From: Symbiodinium natans
Taxonomy: Eukaryota; Sar; Dinophyceae; Suessiales; Symbiodiniaceae
DNA: 64,000 nucleotides
NCBI GenBank assembly: GCA_905221605.1
Contig: CAJNDS010002552.1
Span: 156,001-220,000, forward strand
Direction: 5' to 3'
The notes under the pieces are model-generated. The model saw only the letters and a program-made list of their open reading frames with translations. It made no database searches and was not told the origin of the DNA. Both the position numbers and the translations under genes were made by a program. Shown here in pieces: positions 44,006-53,690 of the stretch. How positions within the stretch are numbered: position 1 is the first letter of the stretch; the number at the start of each line of letters is the position of its first letter.

Positions 44006-46723
44006 ATGCATGCAGCGTCTGCCCTAGTTACTGTAGCGTGCATGGAATTGTGCCCTGATCGATGTCGCGTTGACGCACTGCCACCTCATCGGTCCATGCA
44101 AATCCTGCAGCACAAGGCCTGCCGCTGCCGCGCGAACCTTCCGGCGGCGGAGACGTTCCACCTCGCACACCTGCTCTTCCAGACTGCCGAAGGCCTCCTC
44201 GCCGGCACCAACCGACAGCAGACAGCCAGAGCGTGTCGACGGTGGGACCGGCACATCTTGGCGAGTCGCGACGCTGCCGGTTCCGGCGTGGTGGAAGTCT
44301 TCGCTCGTCTCGAATTCCAGGACGGGAAACGCAAAAGGCACGTGGGCCCGGGTCAATCCTATCATGGCTCCGGGCGTGTCCACTTGCACCTCTTGATCTG
44401 GCTTAAAGACGCCGACGGCATCGACTGGCCGCGAGTCGTGCGGGCAGACATCCCGGACGCAACCGCGGAGCCAGAACTGCACGATTTGGTGCGTGATTCC
44501 CAGCAGGACTGGGACGACAGCGCCTGGCCACGGAGAGATGGTCCCACGGTCTTTGACAGCGCAACAGGCGTCCTGCACCTTCACCATCCGGCCGATGCCC
44601 ACGCAGCACATGTCCGGGCCTACCTGCCCGACCTGCTGGGGGCGCTGCAGTGTCACATGGACGTGCAGATGGGCGACGGCCGTGGGCTGTTGCTGCAGTA
44701 CGCGGCCAGCTACAACGCCAAGTTCAGCGACCAGTTCGCAACCGCCTGGCTGAACGACGAGGCAACAGACTTCCAACTGGCCCGGAAGGTTCTTATGGAG
44801 TACCACCCACTCGAGCCCGAGATGTGGCTCCAACTCGCCGGGCAGCAGTTTCGGCAGGTGCTCCAAACCGGCGTGCTGCGCCGCGTGGTCGTGCGCCCGC
44901 CCTGGGCCGGCTTTCCGCCGAGCCGTTGGGAGTCGCTCTACGTGGCCTGTGACTGGCGGTCCGAGAGCTGCACACTCCTGGAATACCTGCGCCAGTGCAA
45001 CCAGTCCGGAGTCAAGCGCAAGAACAAGCGCCGGGTGCTGGTGGCGGCGACGCTACACTCGCCTCTGAGGGACAGCTACTTCGGGCAGTGGCTGTTGCTC
45101 AACGTGCCCTTCCGTTCCCTTGCTGATCTGTGGGACGATCGGGCGGCGAAGGTGCCCGAAGGCTATCGGATGCTGGCCTTGTGTCTGCTGCACCGTCCCG
45201 GCTACTGGCGTCGCCTCCACGACGTGCAGCGTGATTTACAGTTGGAAGGCCGCAAGGACGCCCACATCTGCAACGTACTGAGCATGTTGGAGGCTCGCAC
45301 CGCGGTCGTCGACGCCTATCTCTCCGGCCAATTGGCGCTCGACGTGGACATGCCTCCGCAGCCGGACCTCCTCGCCGCCCCCGAAGTCGGCTATCGTGGA
45401 GAATTGGATCCGGAGCAAGCAGTCGTGGTGGAACACGTCCGGAACATGGTTCGCTGGGCACTCGAGCGCCGGTACCCCGAAGACGCAGACCCCGCCCAGC
45501 TGCACGACTTCCTCGACCGAACTCGCCACTCGCCCCCACAGGTGCTGCAGCCCTTCTGCGTGCTGGGGCCTGCCGGGTCAGGAAAGAGCACCGCGCTGGA
45601 GGTGGCCGTCCAGCGCGCCGCAGAGGCCGGCGCCCATGTCGGCATTGCGTGTCCTACCGGCATGCTCGCGAGCGCCTACCGGGAGAAGTTCCCTGGTCTG
45701 GATGTCGACACCTTGCACGGCATGTTTCTCCTGCACCTGCCCCAGGAGGAGACGTGGGATTGCATGGGGAGCTTTGACTTGATCGTCATCGACGAGGTGG
45801 GCCAGCTCTCCCGCATGACGTTCGAGCGCCTGCTGTGGTTATGGGACAACGCAGATCGCCGCCCGGCTTTGGTGTTCGTTGGCGACTTCCACCAGCTACG
45901 GGGCATGGACCCCACGAGGGCCTCCGACAGCCCTCGCTGGCGGGGCGTCGTGAAGCGCCACCTGCAGACGATGCGGCGGTGCAAATGTCCCGAGTTGCGC
46001 TGGAAGCTAGAGCTCCTGCGCACCACCAAGCCTTCCAAGGAGCAGTTGCTCCGCATCCTGCGCGGGCATCGGGCAATGCCCGATCGGGGCCCCGGCGTCA
46101 GTCCGGAACCCACGGAGCTGGACGTCCAGGGGATCCTACAGGAAACGCCGCACACCTTGTTCCTGACGATCACTCGCCGCCACGCCGCGCTCCTCAACGA
46201 TCTTGCCGTCCGAGCCCTATACGGAAATGCCGAGCCCCTCTGCTTCGTGCCGGGCGACTATGAAAGCAACGTGGACAACTACGACGACCTCGGTCAGCTC
46301 GTGGACTGTCAGCCGCTGCATCTTCCTATCCACGAGGGCATGCGTGTGACGCTCACCCGGAACGTGCAGAAGGAGCAGAACTTTGTCAACGGCATGCGTG
46401 GGGTCGTGCTGGCCGTGCAACGCTCCTCCGTACTGGTCCTCACGCACTGTGGCAACGTGGTCTCCGTGTTTCCCTACACGGACGACGAGATTGTCGTCGC
46501 CGGGGAGAACCGACGGATCACCTACTTGCCGATCAGGCTCGGGTATGCGACGAACTTGCAGAAGATCCAGGGGGCGACCCTCGACCACGTGACGATATGG
46601 CTCGACGTCCCCAACGTGGAGGCCGCGGCCTATGTGGCGTTGTCCCGAGTCCAGTACGACCAGAACTGGCGCTTCCTGGGGCACGTGACGCGGCACCACT
46701 TCACCCCGGCCTCGGGCGTCTGA
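44006..46723 (+). CDS. Helitron-like Rep/helicase transposase 2 (N-terminally short)
   Basis: The frame opens at a TTG (43832) and the first ATG is at 44006, giving about 905 residues to TGA at 46723. It starts close to the Rep domain, at 'LPAAETFHLAHLLFQTAEGLLAG', which aligns with 'LPVLETLHITHVLLQTVRGLFVG' of ORF 1. It has HUH 'RVHLHLLIW' (about 126-128), two tyrosines in 'QYAASYNAKF' (about 232 and 236), Walker A 'GPAGSGKST' (about 521), Walker B 'LIVIDEVGQ', 'GDFHQLRGM', 'TRNVQKEQNFVNG' and 'AAYVALSRVQ'. Catalytic motifs are intact. The zinc-finger and DUF6570-like parts of ORF 1 are missing, so it is either truncated or has upstream exons in 43.3-43.9 kb. By eye it is clearly homologous to ORF 1 but far from identical, so it is not a recent duplicate. 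Confidence 0.83.
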   Translation: MHAASALVTVACMELCPDRCRVDALPPHRSMQILQHKACRCRANLPAAETFHLAHLLFQTAEGLLAGTNRQQTARACRRWDRHILASRDAAGSGVVEVFARLEFQDGKRKRHVGPGQSYHGSGRVHLHLLIWLKDADGIDWPRVVRADIPDATAEPELHDLVRDSQQDWDDSAWPRRDGPTVFDSATGVLHLHHPADAHAAHVRAYLPDLLGALQCHMDVQMGDGRGLLLQYAASYNAKFSDQFATAWLNDEATDFQLARKVLMEYHPLEPEMWLQLAGQQFRQVLQTGVLRRVVVRPPWAGFPPSRWESLYVACDWRSESCTLLEYLRQCNQSGVKRKNKRRVLVAATLHSPLRDSYFGQWLLLNVPFRSLADLWDDRAAKVPEGYRMLALCLLHRPGYWRRLHDVQRDLQLEGRKDAHICNVLSMLEARTAVVDAYLSGQLALDVDMPPQPDLLAAPEVGYRGELDPEQAVVVEHVRNMVRWALERRYPEDADPAQLHDFLDRTRHSPPQVLQPFCVLGPAGSGKSTALEVAVQRAAEAGAHVGIACPTGMLASAYREKFPGLDVDTLHGMFLLHLPQEETWDCMGSFDLIVIDEVGQLSRMTFERLLWLWDNADRRPALVFVGDFHQLRGMDPTRASDSPRWRGVVKRHLQTMRRCKCPELRWKLELLRTTKPSKEQLLRILRGHRAMPDRGPGVSPEPTELDVQGILQETPHTLFLTITRRHAALLNDLAVRALYGNAEPLCFVPGDYESNVDNYDDLGQLVDCQPLHLPIHEGMRVTLTRNVQKEQNFVNGMRGVVLAVQRSSVLVLTHCGNVVSVFPYTDDEIVVAGENRRITYLPIRLGYATNLQKIQGATLDHVTIWLDVPNVEAAAYVALSRVQYDQNWRFLGHVTRHHFTPASGV

Positions 46724-47372
46724 GCGGCTCTTCCCACAGAGGCTAACACCAGTGATGTATCTTTTGCTTGCCGAAGCTCAGCTAGAGCCACTCTATTACA
46801 GTGCACATGAACTGTGTCTATAGCCGGCCTACGCACACAGGCAAACAGAGCACATGCGATAAAGTGCAAGCTGAAGGGTGAGGCTCCAAGATACGGCCAA
46901 CCGGCGAGTTTGAGATCTGCACAGCTCGACCGCTGGTCCTGGAAAAGAGCAGTCTCGCCACTAATCTGCTGCAAGATCCTGTCGCGTTTATGCCACGCAA
47001 CACGTGCTCACCATTTGCCGTTCCGTTGTGCCTTCTCCTGGCTCATATGAAGGTTCATGCTGTGCTGCACACCTGCTGCCTCACTGTGTCCTGCCCTCAG
47101 CTTTTTTTACCGCGCCAGTCCCCGGACGAAGCTCGACCCTGTAAACTTCCCACTTCCACGAGGTTTAAAAAAAACGAAAAGGTATTGAGTTTAGACCTAA
47201 ACCCTAAAAGGAATAGGTAAGGGTGGCTTTGCCGCCTTAAACGGCGTGGGGTGGGAGAGAATTTTAGAGTGGCCCTCCACGATCGGGCCATGGCCGCCCT
47301 TCGCAATGCTCAAGGCCTTCGAGGCTTGGCTGATAACCGCAACATTTTCAGCTTCTGCGCAATATTACAGCA
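46724..47372. other. Downstream flank of Helitron-like ORF 2
   Basis: Unique sequence with no supported gene. The 3' hairpin and CTRR end expected of a Helitron might lie here, but no convincing candidate stands out by eye. Confidence 0.45.
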
Positions 47373-47430
47373 AACCCTAAACCCTAAACCCTAAACCCTA
47401 AACCCTAAACCCTAAACCCTAAACCCTAAA
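47373..47430. repeat. CCCTAAA array, left end of satellite module B
   Basis: About eight heptamers, followed by the same AT-rich linker (CTCTTTCATATATAATTT, then AAATGTTAAGGAGTTA) as in module A at 19528. Confidence 0.88.
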
Positions 47431-47463
47431 CCTCTCTTTCATATATAATTTAAATGTTAAGGA

Positions 47464-48320
47464 GTTACTGGGCAAGGTCATTTTTTTACTGGGCAAGGTC
47501 ATTTTTTTACTGGGCAAGGTCATTTTTTTACTGGGCAAGGTCGTTTCGTCAAAAAAAACGACCTTGCCCAGTAAAAAATGACCTTGCCCAGTAAAAAAAT
47601 GACCTTGCCCAGTAAAAATGTTACTGGGCAAGGTCATCTTTTTACTGGGCAAGGTCATCTTTTTACTGGGCAAGGTCATCTTTTTACTGGGCAAGGTCAT
47701 CTTTTTACTGGGCAAGGTCATTTTTTTACTGGGCAAGGTCATTTTTTTACTGGGCAAGGTCATTTTTTTACTGGGCAAGGTTACTGGGCAAGGTCATTTT
47801 TTTACTGGGCAAGGTCATTTTTTTACTGGGCAAGGTCATTTTTTTACTGGGCAAGGTCATTTTTTTACTGGGCAAGGTCATTTTTTTACTGGGCAAGGTC
47901 ATTTTTTTACTGGGCAAGGTCATTTTTTACTGGGCAAGGTCATTTTTTACTGGGCAAGGTCATTTTTTTACTGGGCAAGGTCATTTTTTTACTGGGCAAG
48001 GTCATTTTTTTACTGGGCAAGGTCATTTTTTTACTGGGCAAGGTCATTTTTTTACTGGGCAAGGTCATTTTTTTACTGGGCAAGGTCATTTTTTTTACTG
48101 GGCAAGGTCATTACTGGGCAAGGTCATTTTTTACTGGGCAAGGTCATTTTTTTACTGGGCAAGGTCATTTTTTTACTGGGCAAGGTCATTTTTTTACTGG
48201 GCAAGGTCATTTTTTACTGGGCAAGGTCATTTTTTAACTGGGCAAGGTCATTTTTTTACTGGCAAGGTCATTTTTTACTGGGCTAGGTCATTTTTTTCCT
48301 GGGCTTTTACTGGGCAAGGT
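47464..48320. repeat. 21-bp satellite with foldback, module B
   Basis: About forty units of ACTGGGCAAGGTCA plus a T run. As in module A, four direct units are followed by three inverted ones and then direct units again, with the centre GTTTCGTCAAAAAAAAC. The final units are degenerate ('ACTGGCAAGG', 'GGGCTAGG'). Frames through the array are by-products. Confidence 0.9.
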
Positions 48321-48334
48321 CGTTTCGTCCAAAG

Positions 48335-48545
48335 GTGTTTAGGATTTCCGGGCCTAATGGTTGGGGTTTCAAGGCCTCACGGCCTGGTGTTTAGGGTTTC
48401 AGGGCCTCAAGGCCTGCTGTTTAGGGTTTCACGGCCTCACGGCCTAGTATTTAGGTTTCAGGGTTTCAGGGCCTCAAGGCCTAGTGTTTAGGGTTTCAGG
48501 GCCTCAAGGCCTGGTGTTTAGGGTTTCAAGGCCTCAAGGCCGGGT
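48335..48545. repeat. 35-bp tandem repeat (GTTTAGGGTTTCAGGGCCTC)
   Basis: About six or seven copies of a unit made of GTTTAGGGTTTCAGGGCCTC plus AAGGCCTGGT, with C/G and A/G variants. It seems to combine a telomere-like heptamer with a GGCCT palindromic word. Confidence 0.85.
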
Positions 48546-48902
48546 GTGGCTTGTGTTAAGTGCTTGGTACTACGGCGTGATTGGTGCATCCGAAGAGAAA
48601 ATAAGTAACCTTCTATTTTCTTAATGTTATGGGATTCTTTGGGCGGGTGGGTTTTTTCCGTTGCCTAGATACACTGCTGGCCTAGTAAATGCTCGAACTT
48701 GAGATGCTGAACCCTAAACCCTAAACCCTAAACCCTAAACCCTAAACCCTAAACCCTAAACCCTAAACCCTAAACCCTAAACCCTAAACCCTAAACCCTA
48801 AACCCTAAACCCTAAACCCTCCTAAACCCTAAACCCTAAACCCTCCTAAACCCTAAACCCTAAACCCTAAACCCTAAACCCTAAACCCTAAACCCTAAAC
48901 CC
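48546..48902. repeat. Right part of module B and CCCTAAA array
   Basis: Positions 48600-48709 match the right flank of module A (TTATGGGATTCTTTGGGCGG and GAGATGCTGAACCCTAAA). They are followed by about 27 CCCTAAA heptamers up to 48902, with two CCTCCTAAA interruptions. Confidence 0.85.
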
Positions 48903-49317
48903 GCCCGCCACCCCTCTCACCTCTGTTGGGGTAGGCGGGCGCTGTCGAGCGGGCAGCGAGACCAAGCAGGCTGAGCTGGGCAGCGAAGCCTGCAGGCAAC
49001 ACCCCTGAGGAGAGTCGCCTAGCTAGAGTCGCCTAGCAAGTCCCTGATTTATATTGTATTACCCTAAACCTGGCCATTTTGCTGGGCGGAGGCGCGCCCT
49101 TTAAAACGGATACCCCCCCCCCTATCCGAATTCAATTTCGGGGGGCCCAGGCCTTTAAAACGGAAACCCCCCCCCCCCATCCGCAGTCCATTTGGGGCCG
49201 AAGCTTGCTTCCCAATGCTTTTTGAAGCCCCAGAGCTCCTTTGAAAGCCTTTCAAGCTGCTTGGGAGCCTTTTAGGGACCTCCAAAGGGTCACCGGACCC
49301 CCGCGACCTTTTCACGG
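48903..49317. other. Unique GC-rich spacer
   Basis: No gene is supported. CTAGCTAGAGTCGCCTAG near 49018 includes a short duplication of AGAGTCGCCTAGC. Two poly-C runs lie near 49113 and 49170, each following CCTTTAAAACGGA. Confidence 0.45.
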
Positions 49318-50400
49318 CCTAATTTTGGTCAAGGGGGGGTCGTATTTTTCCATTTTTGAAGCAATTTAGTATTCGGAGACCCCCCTTGCTCGAAACTCCG
49401 ACCCCCCTTGAGAAGGAAAGTTTGCCTCCAAAAACACCCCAAATGAGGGAGGGGCCCCAGGATCGGCCCAATTAAAAATGCGATTTTTTAATACTGAAAT
49501 CGACGGTTCTGGGTGGGCTCTCGTTTTCTGGATTTTTTCAAGGTTCTTTCAAGGTTTTTCCAAGCCTCCCAGAGCTTCCGAGGGCTTTTTGAAGCCCGTA
49601 GAGCCTCTTCAAGAGCTTTTCAAGCTGCTTGGGAGCCTTTTAGAGACCTCACCGGACCCCGGCGACCTTTTCACGGCCTAATTTTGGTCAAGGGGGGGTC
49701 GTATTTTTCCATTTTTGAAGCAATTTAGTATTCGGAGACCCCCCTTGCTCGAAACTCCGACCCCCCCTTGAGAAGGAAAGTTTGCCTCCAAAAACACCCC
49801 AAATGAGGGAGGGGCCCCAGGATCGGCCCAATTAAAAATGCGATTTTTTAATACTGAAATCGACGGTTCTGGGTGGGCTCTCGTTTTCTGGATTTTTTCA
49901 AGGTTCTTTCAAGGTTTTTCCAAGCCTCCCAGAGCTTCCGAGGGCTTTTTGAAGCCCGTAGAGCCTCTTCAAGAGCTTTTCAAGCTGCTTGGGAGCCTTT
50001 TAGAGACCTCACCGGACCCCGGCGACCTTTTCACGGCCTAATTTTGGTCAAGGGGGGGTCGTATTTTTCCATTTTTGAAGCAATTTAGTATTCGGAGACC
50101 CCCCTTGCTCCCCCCTTGAAGGGGAAAGTTTGCCTCCAAAAACACCCCAAAGGAGGGGGACCCCAGGATCGGCCCGGGTCCCAGTTAAAATGCGATTTTT
50201 TGGTACTGAAATCGACGGTTCTGGGTGGGCTCTCGTTTTCTGGATTTTTGACCAAAGCCAAACCTTCACCGGTTTCAGCCAAAAACACCCCAAATGAGGG
50301 GGGACCCCAGGATCGGCCCGGGCCCCAATTTAAAATGCGATTTTTTAGCACTGAAATCGACGGTTCTGGGTGGGCTCTCGTTTTCTGGAAAAACCGAGCC
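49318..50400. repeat. 360-bp tandem repeat and reverse-oriented copies of the 21.5-kb dispersed family
   Basis: Two nearly identical units of about 360 bp (about 49320-49679 and 49680-50040) are followed by partial copies near 50170 and 50330. The units contain the reverse complement of the block at 21545 and 21940 (CTGAAATCGACGGTTCTGGG, GGGCTCTCGTTTTCTGGA, AAGTTTGCCTCCAAAAACAC). The same 67-codon frame occurs at 49478 and 49838 because the DNA is duplicated. I do not regard it as a gene. Confidence 0.88.
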
Positions 50401-51440
50401 TTGCTCCTTCCGGACAATTTCTGCAGGCTCCTCCCGGACAGTTTCTGAGCTTTGTTGGGCTCCTCCCAAACAGTCGCCTTTTGGGGCTCCTCACGCACAA
50501 CTTCTGGCTCCTCCTGGACAGTTTCGTGCTTGTTAGGGGTCCCGGACAGTTTCTGAGCCTTTTTCCAGTTTCTGAATTTTTTTGGCTCCTCCCGGACAGT
50601 TTCTGGGCCTTTTTGGGCTCCTCCCAGACAGTTTTTCGAGCCTTCTTGTGGGCTTCGGGGCCTTTTTGAACGCTTTTTTTGGGCTACTCCCGGAAAATCT
50701 CTGCACTTTTTTGGGCTCCCGGACATTTTGGGCTCCTCCTGGACAGTTTCGCGCTTTTTCGGGCTCCCGGACCTTTTTAAGCTCCTTCCGGACAACTTCT
50801 GAGCTTTTTGGGCCCGGACAGTTTCCGAGCCTTTTTGGCTTTTTGGGCTCTTCCCGGACAGTTTCACGTTTCTGCTCCTCGCTTTTTGGGCTCCTCCCAC
50901 ACAGTTTCTAAGCCTTTTTCGGTTCCTTCCGGACAGTTTCCGGGGCCACAGTCTTCTGGGTCAAAACTCTGACCCCCCTTGAAGGGGAAAGTTTAGTTTC
51001 TCCCAGACCATGTCTTTTTATGCTTCGGACCAGTCCATTCTGGGCTTTTCCCAGACCACAACCTTTTCACAGCCTAATTTTGGTCATTTCAGACCCTTTC
51101 TGAACCTTTATGGGCTTCGGACCAGTCCCAGACCCATTCTGAACATTTTTTTGCTTCTCCCAGAGCTTTTTTGAGAACCCCCCCTTGGTCAAAACTCTGA
51201 CCTCCCCTTGAAGGGCAAAGTTTGGCTTCTCCCAGACCCTTTCTGCGCCTTTTTGGGCTTCGGACCAGACCCAGACCCATTCTGAGCATTTTTTTGCCAC
51301 TCCAGAGCTTTTTTGAGCCTTTCCCGGACCATTTCTGAGCCTTGTTGGGCTTCCCAGAGCTTCTCCCAGACCAACTTTTTTGGGCTTCGCCCGACCATTT
51401 CTGGGATTCTAGGTTTTCCTTAGACTTCTTCCAGACCATT
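50401..51440. repeat. Degenerate GGGCTCCTCCCGGACAGTTT repeats
   Basis: Loose tandem units contain GGGCTCCTCCCGGACAGTTT followed by CTGAGCCTTTTT (50400-50960). They change to CTTCTCCCAGACC and GGGCTTCGGACCAG-type units (51000-51440). Two separate families may meet near 50960. Minus-strand frames with many Lys/Ser/Gly residues are by-products. Confidence 0.7.
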
Positions 51441-51962
51441 TCTGGCCTTTTACTCGGAAACTTCTGACTATGTTGCGCAAAGCTTCAACGAAAAACCGCT
51501 CGACAATTCGACGTAGAGAATAAAGAAAGCAATGAGAAGGCCCTCCGGCCGAAGACTCCCCCAACGCAAAACATTTGTTCTGTGGCTGTAGTTTCTTTAT
51601 ATATTCTGAATACAAGCTTCTGGGCATGTTTTTCATAAGGCCTCATTGCATAATCACACTTTCGCCATGTGGCTAATCCGACGCAGAAACATGTTGAATG
51701 GCTGGCTGGTTTTGGCTGGCTCCGGCTCGATTTTGCCGTGAGTTGTGTTCGCCCACCCGCGTTGGCGTGGATTTAGTCACGAGCAACTTGGCTCTGTTGG
51801 AAACCCGACTCAAATGTCCCATAAACATAATAAGCTGCAAGTGAGTTGTGGAGTGGCTTTGGCTTGGCTTGGCTGGCTCCGGCTTGGTTTCGTTTTGAGT
51901 AGTGTTTGGGTGGCCTTGGGGTGGGCATGTCTGCACACAACTGCGTACAGCTGACCCGTGCT
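51441..51962. other. Unique DNA, no gene seen
   Basis: The words TGGCTGGCTCCGGCT recur near 51715 and 51880. There is no recognisable coding sequence. Confidence 0.45.
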
Positions 51963-52247
51963 ACACCCTAAACCCTAAACCCTAAACCCTAAACCCTAAA
52001 CCCTAAACCCTAAACCCTAAACCCTAAACCCTAAACCCTAAACCCTAAACCCTAAACCCTAAACCCTAAACCCTAAACCCTAAACCCTAAACCCTAAACC
52101 CTAAACCCTAAACCCTAAACCCTAAACCCTAAACCCTAAACCCTAAACCCTAAACCCTACACCCTACACCCTAAACCCTAAACCCTAAACCCTAGACCCT
52201 GGACCCTAAACCCTAAACCCTAAACCCTAAACCCTAAACCCTAAACC
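51963..52247. repeat. Long CCCTAAA array
   Basis: About forty heptamers, one of the longest blocks here, with CCCTACA and CCCTGGA variants toward the right. It ends inside the window with unique DNA on both sides, so it is interstitial and not a chromosome end. Confidence 0.92.
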
Positions 52248-52745
52248 GGGCTTAGAAGTCTAATCACTTCCCCCTTGTATTAAACGCCCCTCTGATTATC
52301 AGAACACTTTCGGGAAAATCCTGCCGAAACCGACCCCGCTATTCAACCCTATTCCGACTTGGGGGCGGGGGGGGGGGGGGGGGGGTCAGAGCCTCAAAAG
52401 GTTCAAGCCACTCTAAACCCTTTCCCAAAAGATGGCATATAGATTTAAAAAAAAAAAACATCTCCCCCAACACTGACAACACATTTCGAGTTTCTATTGG
52501 GGGGGGGGGGGGCGTTTAATAATAGGGTGAAGGGATTACAGGGTTAAGGGCTTTGAGTTGTTTCGGGTCTAGGGTTTAGGGGCTAGATAGGGTTTAGGGT
52601 CCCGGTTTTGAATTTAGGGTTTAGGGTTCCGGGTGTTCAGGCAGCAATGAATTGCATGAGCATAAATTCTCTTACTCAAAATTAGACCCACTTGGGGTGT
52701 TTGCTGGCTCTCCCTCCCTTTCATCCAAAGTCGGCGGAGATTGCA
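52248..52745. other. Spacer with two long poly-G runs
   Basis: G-runs interrupted by a single C lie at about 52362-52386, and a pure G run at about 52499-52513. Short TTTAGGG words follow. No gene seen. Run lengths in assemblies are unreliable. Confidence 0.55.
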
Positions 52746-52975
52746 TCCCTAACCCTAAACCCCTAAACCCTAAAACCCCAAACCCTAAACCCTAAACCCT
52801 AAACCCTAAACCCTAAACCCCAAACCCCAAACCCTAAACCGTAAACCCTAAACCCTAATCCCTAAACCCTAAACCCTAAACCCTAAACCCTAAACCCTAA
52901 ACCCTAAACCCTAAACCCTAAACCCTAAACCCTAAACCCTAAACCCTAAACCCTAAACCCTAACCCTAAACTGAG
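52746..52975. repeat. CCCTAAA array with CCCCAAA variants
   Basis: The left part is degenerate (CCCCAAA, CCGTAAA, CCCTAAT). From about 52860 it is a clean heptamer array. Confidence 0.88.
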
Positions 52976-53424
52976 TTTTAACGCCCTACATAGCCAGCCC
53001 TCGGAGAAGCCCTGCGGACCTGAGCCGTCTGCTCTCAACCTTCAACCTCGCTCTGCCTCAGGAGCCACCCGAAACATCAAACCCCAAGCCCGAAACCTTA
53101 AGCCCTAAACCCTAAACCCTAAAAACCCGAGGGTTTGGGTTTAAACCCTCTAAACCTCTAAACCCCAAATACCCAAGGTTTTGAGTTTAGAGTCCATCTG
53201 TTGGACCCATATAACGGTTTGGGGTTTAAGGTCTCTCTGAGAGTACACTCCCTAATTACAGCTTCGGATACCAGCAAAGGGGGGGGTGTTTGGGGTGTGT
53301 TCGGCATTTTGGTGTTTCTGCTTTTTCAAGGGTGTTTAATAGCCTCAGGTCAGGCGTTCTTTCGAGGCAGGGTACTTAAAGATCGTGCGGCGTGGTTCAT
53401 TTTAGTGAAGTATCATCTGCCCAA
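52976..53424. other. Unique spacer
   Basis: No supported gene. The frame at 53201-53446 runs into the repeat that follows and has no recognisable domain. Confidence 0.4.
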
Positions 53425-53690
53425 AGCCCTAAGCCCCAAGCCCTAAGCCCTAAGCCCTAAGGCCTAAGCCCTAAGCCCTAAGCCCTAAGCCCTAAGCCCT
53501 AAGCCCTAAGCCCTAAGCCCTAAGCCCTAAGCCCTAAGCCCTAAGCCCTAAGCCCTAAGCCCTAAGCCCTAAGCCCTAAGCCCTACGCCCTAAGCCCTAA
53601 GCCCTAAGCCCTAAGCCCTAAGCCCTAAGCCCTAAGCCCTAAGCCCTAAGCCCTAAGCCCTAAGCCCTAAGCCCTAAGCCCTAAGCCCGG
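53425..53690. repeat. Homogenised CCCTAAG array
   Basis: About 38 units of CCCTAAG, with single CCCAAG and CCCTACG exceptions. Like TTTAGGA at 20.6 and 32.3 kb, this is a pure single-base variant of the telomere heptamer. Confidence 0.92.

Noticed and set aside
47419-48286. The same type of repetitive frames in module B
   Set aside because: Same reason as for module A. No flanking coding context and no start-site conservation.
51963-52247. A true chromosome end
   Set aside because: The CCCTAAA block is flanked by unique DNA on both sides, and many similar blocks occur in both orientations.
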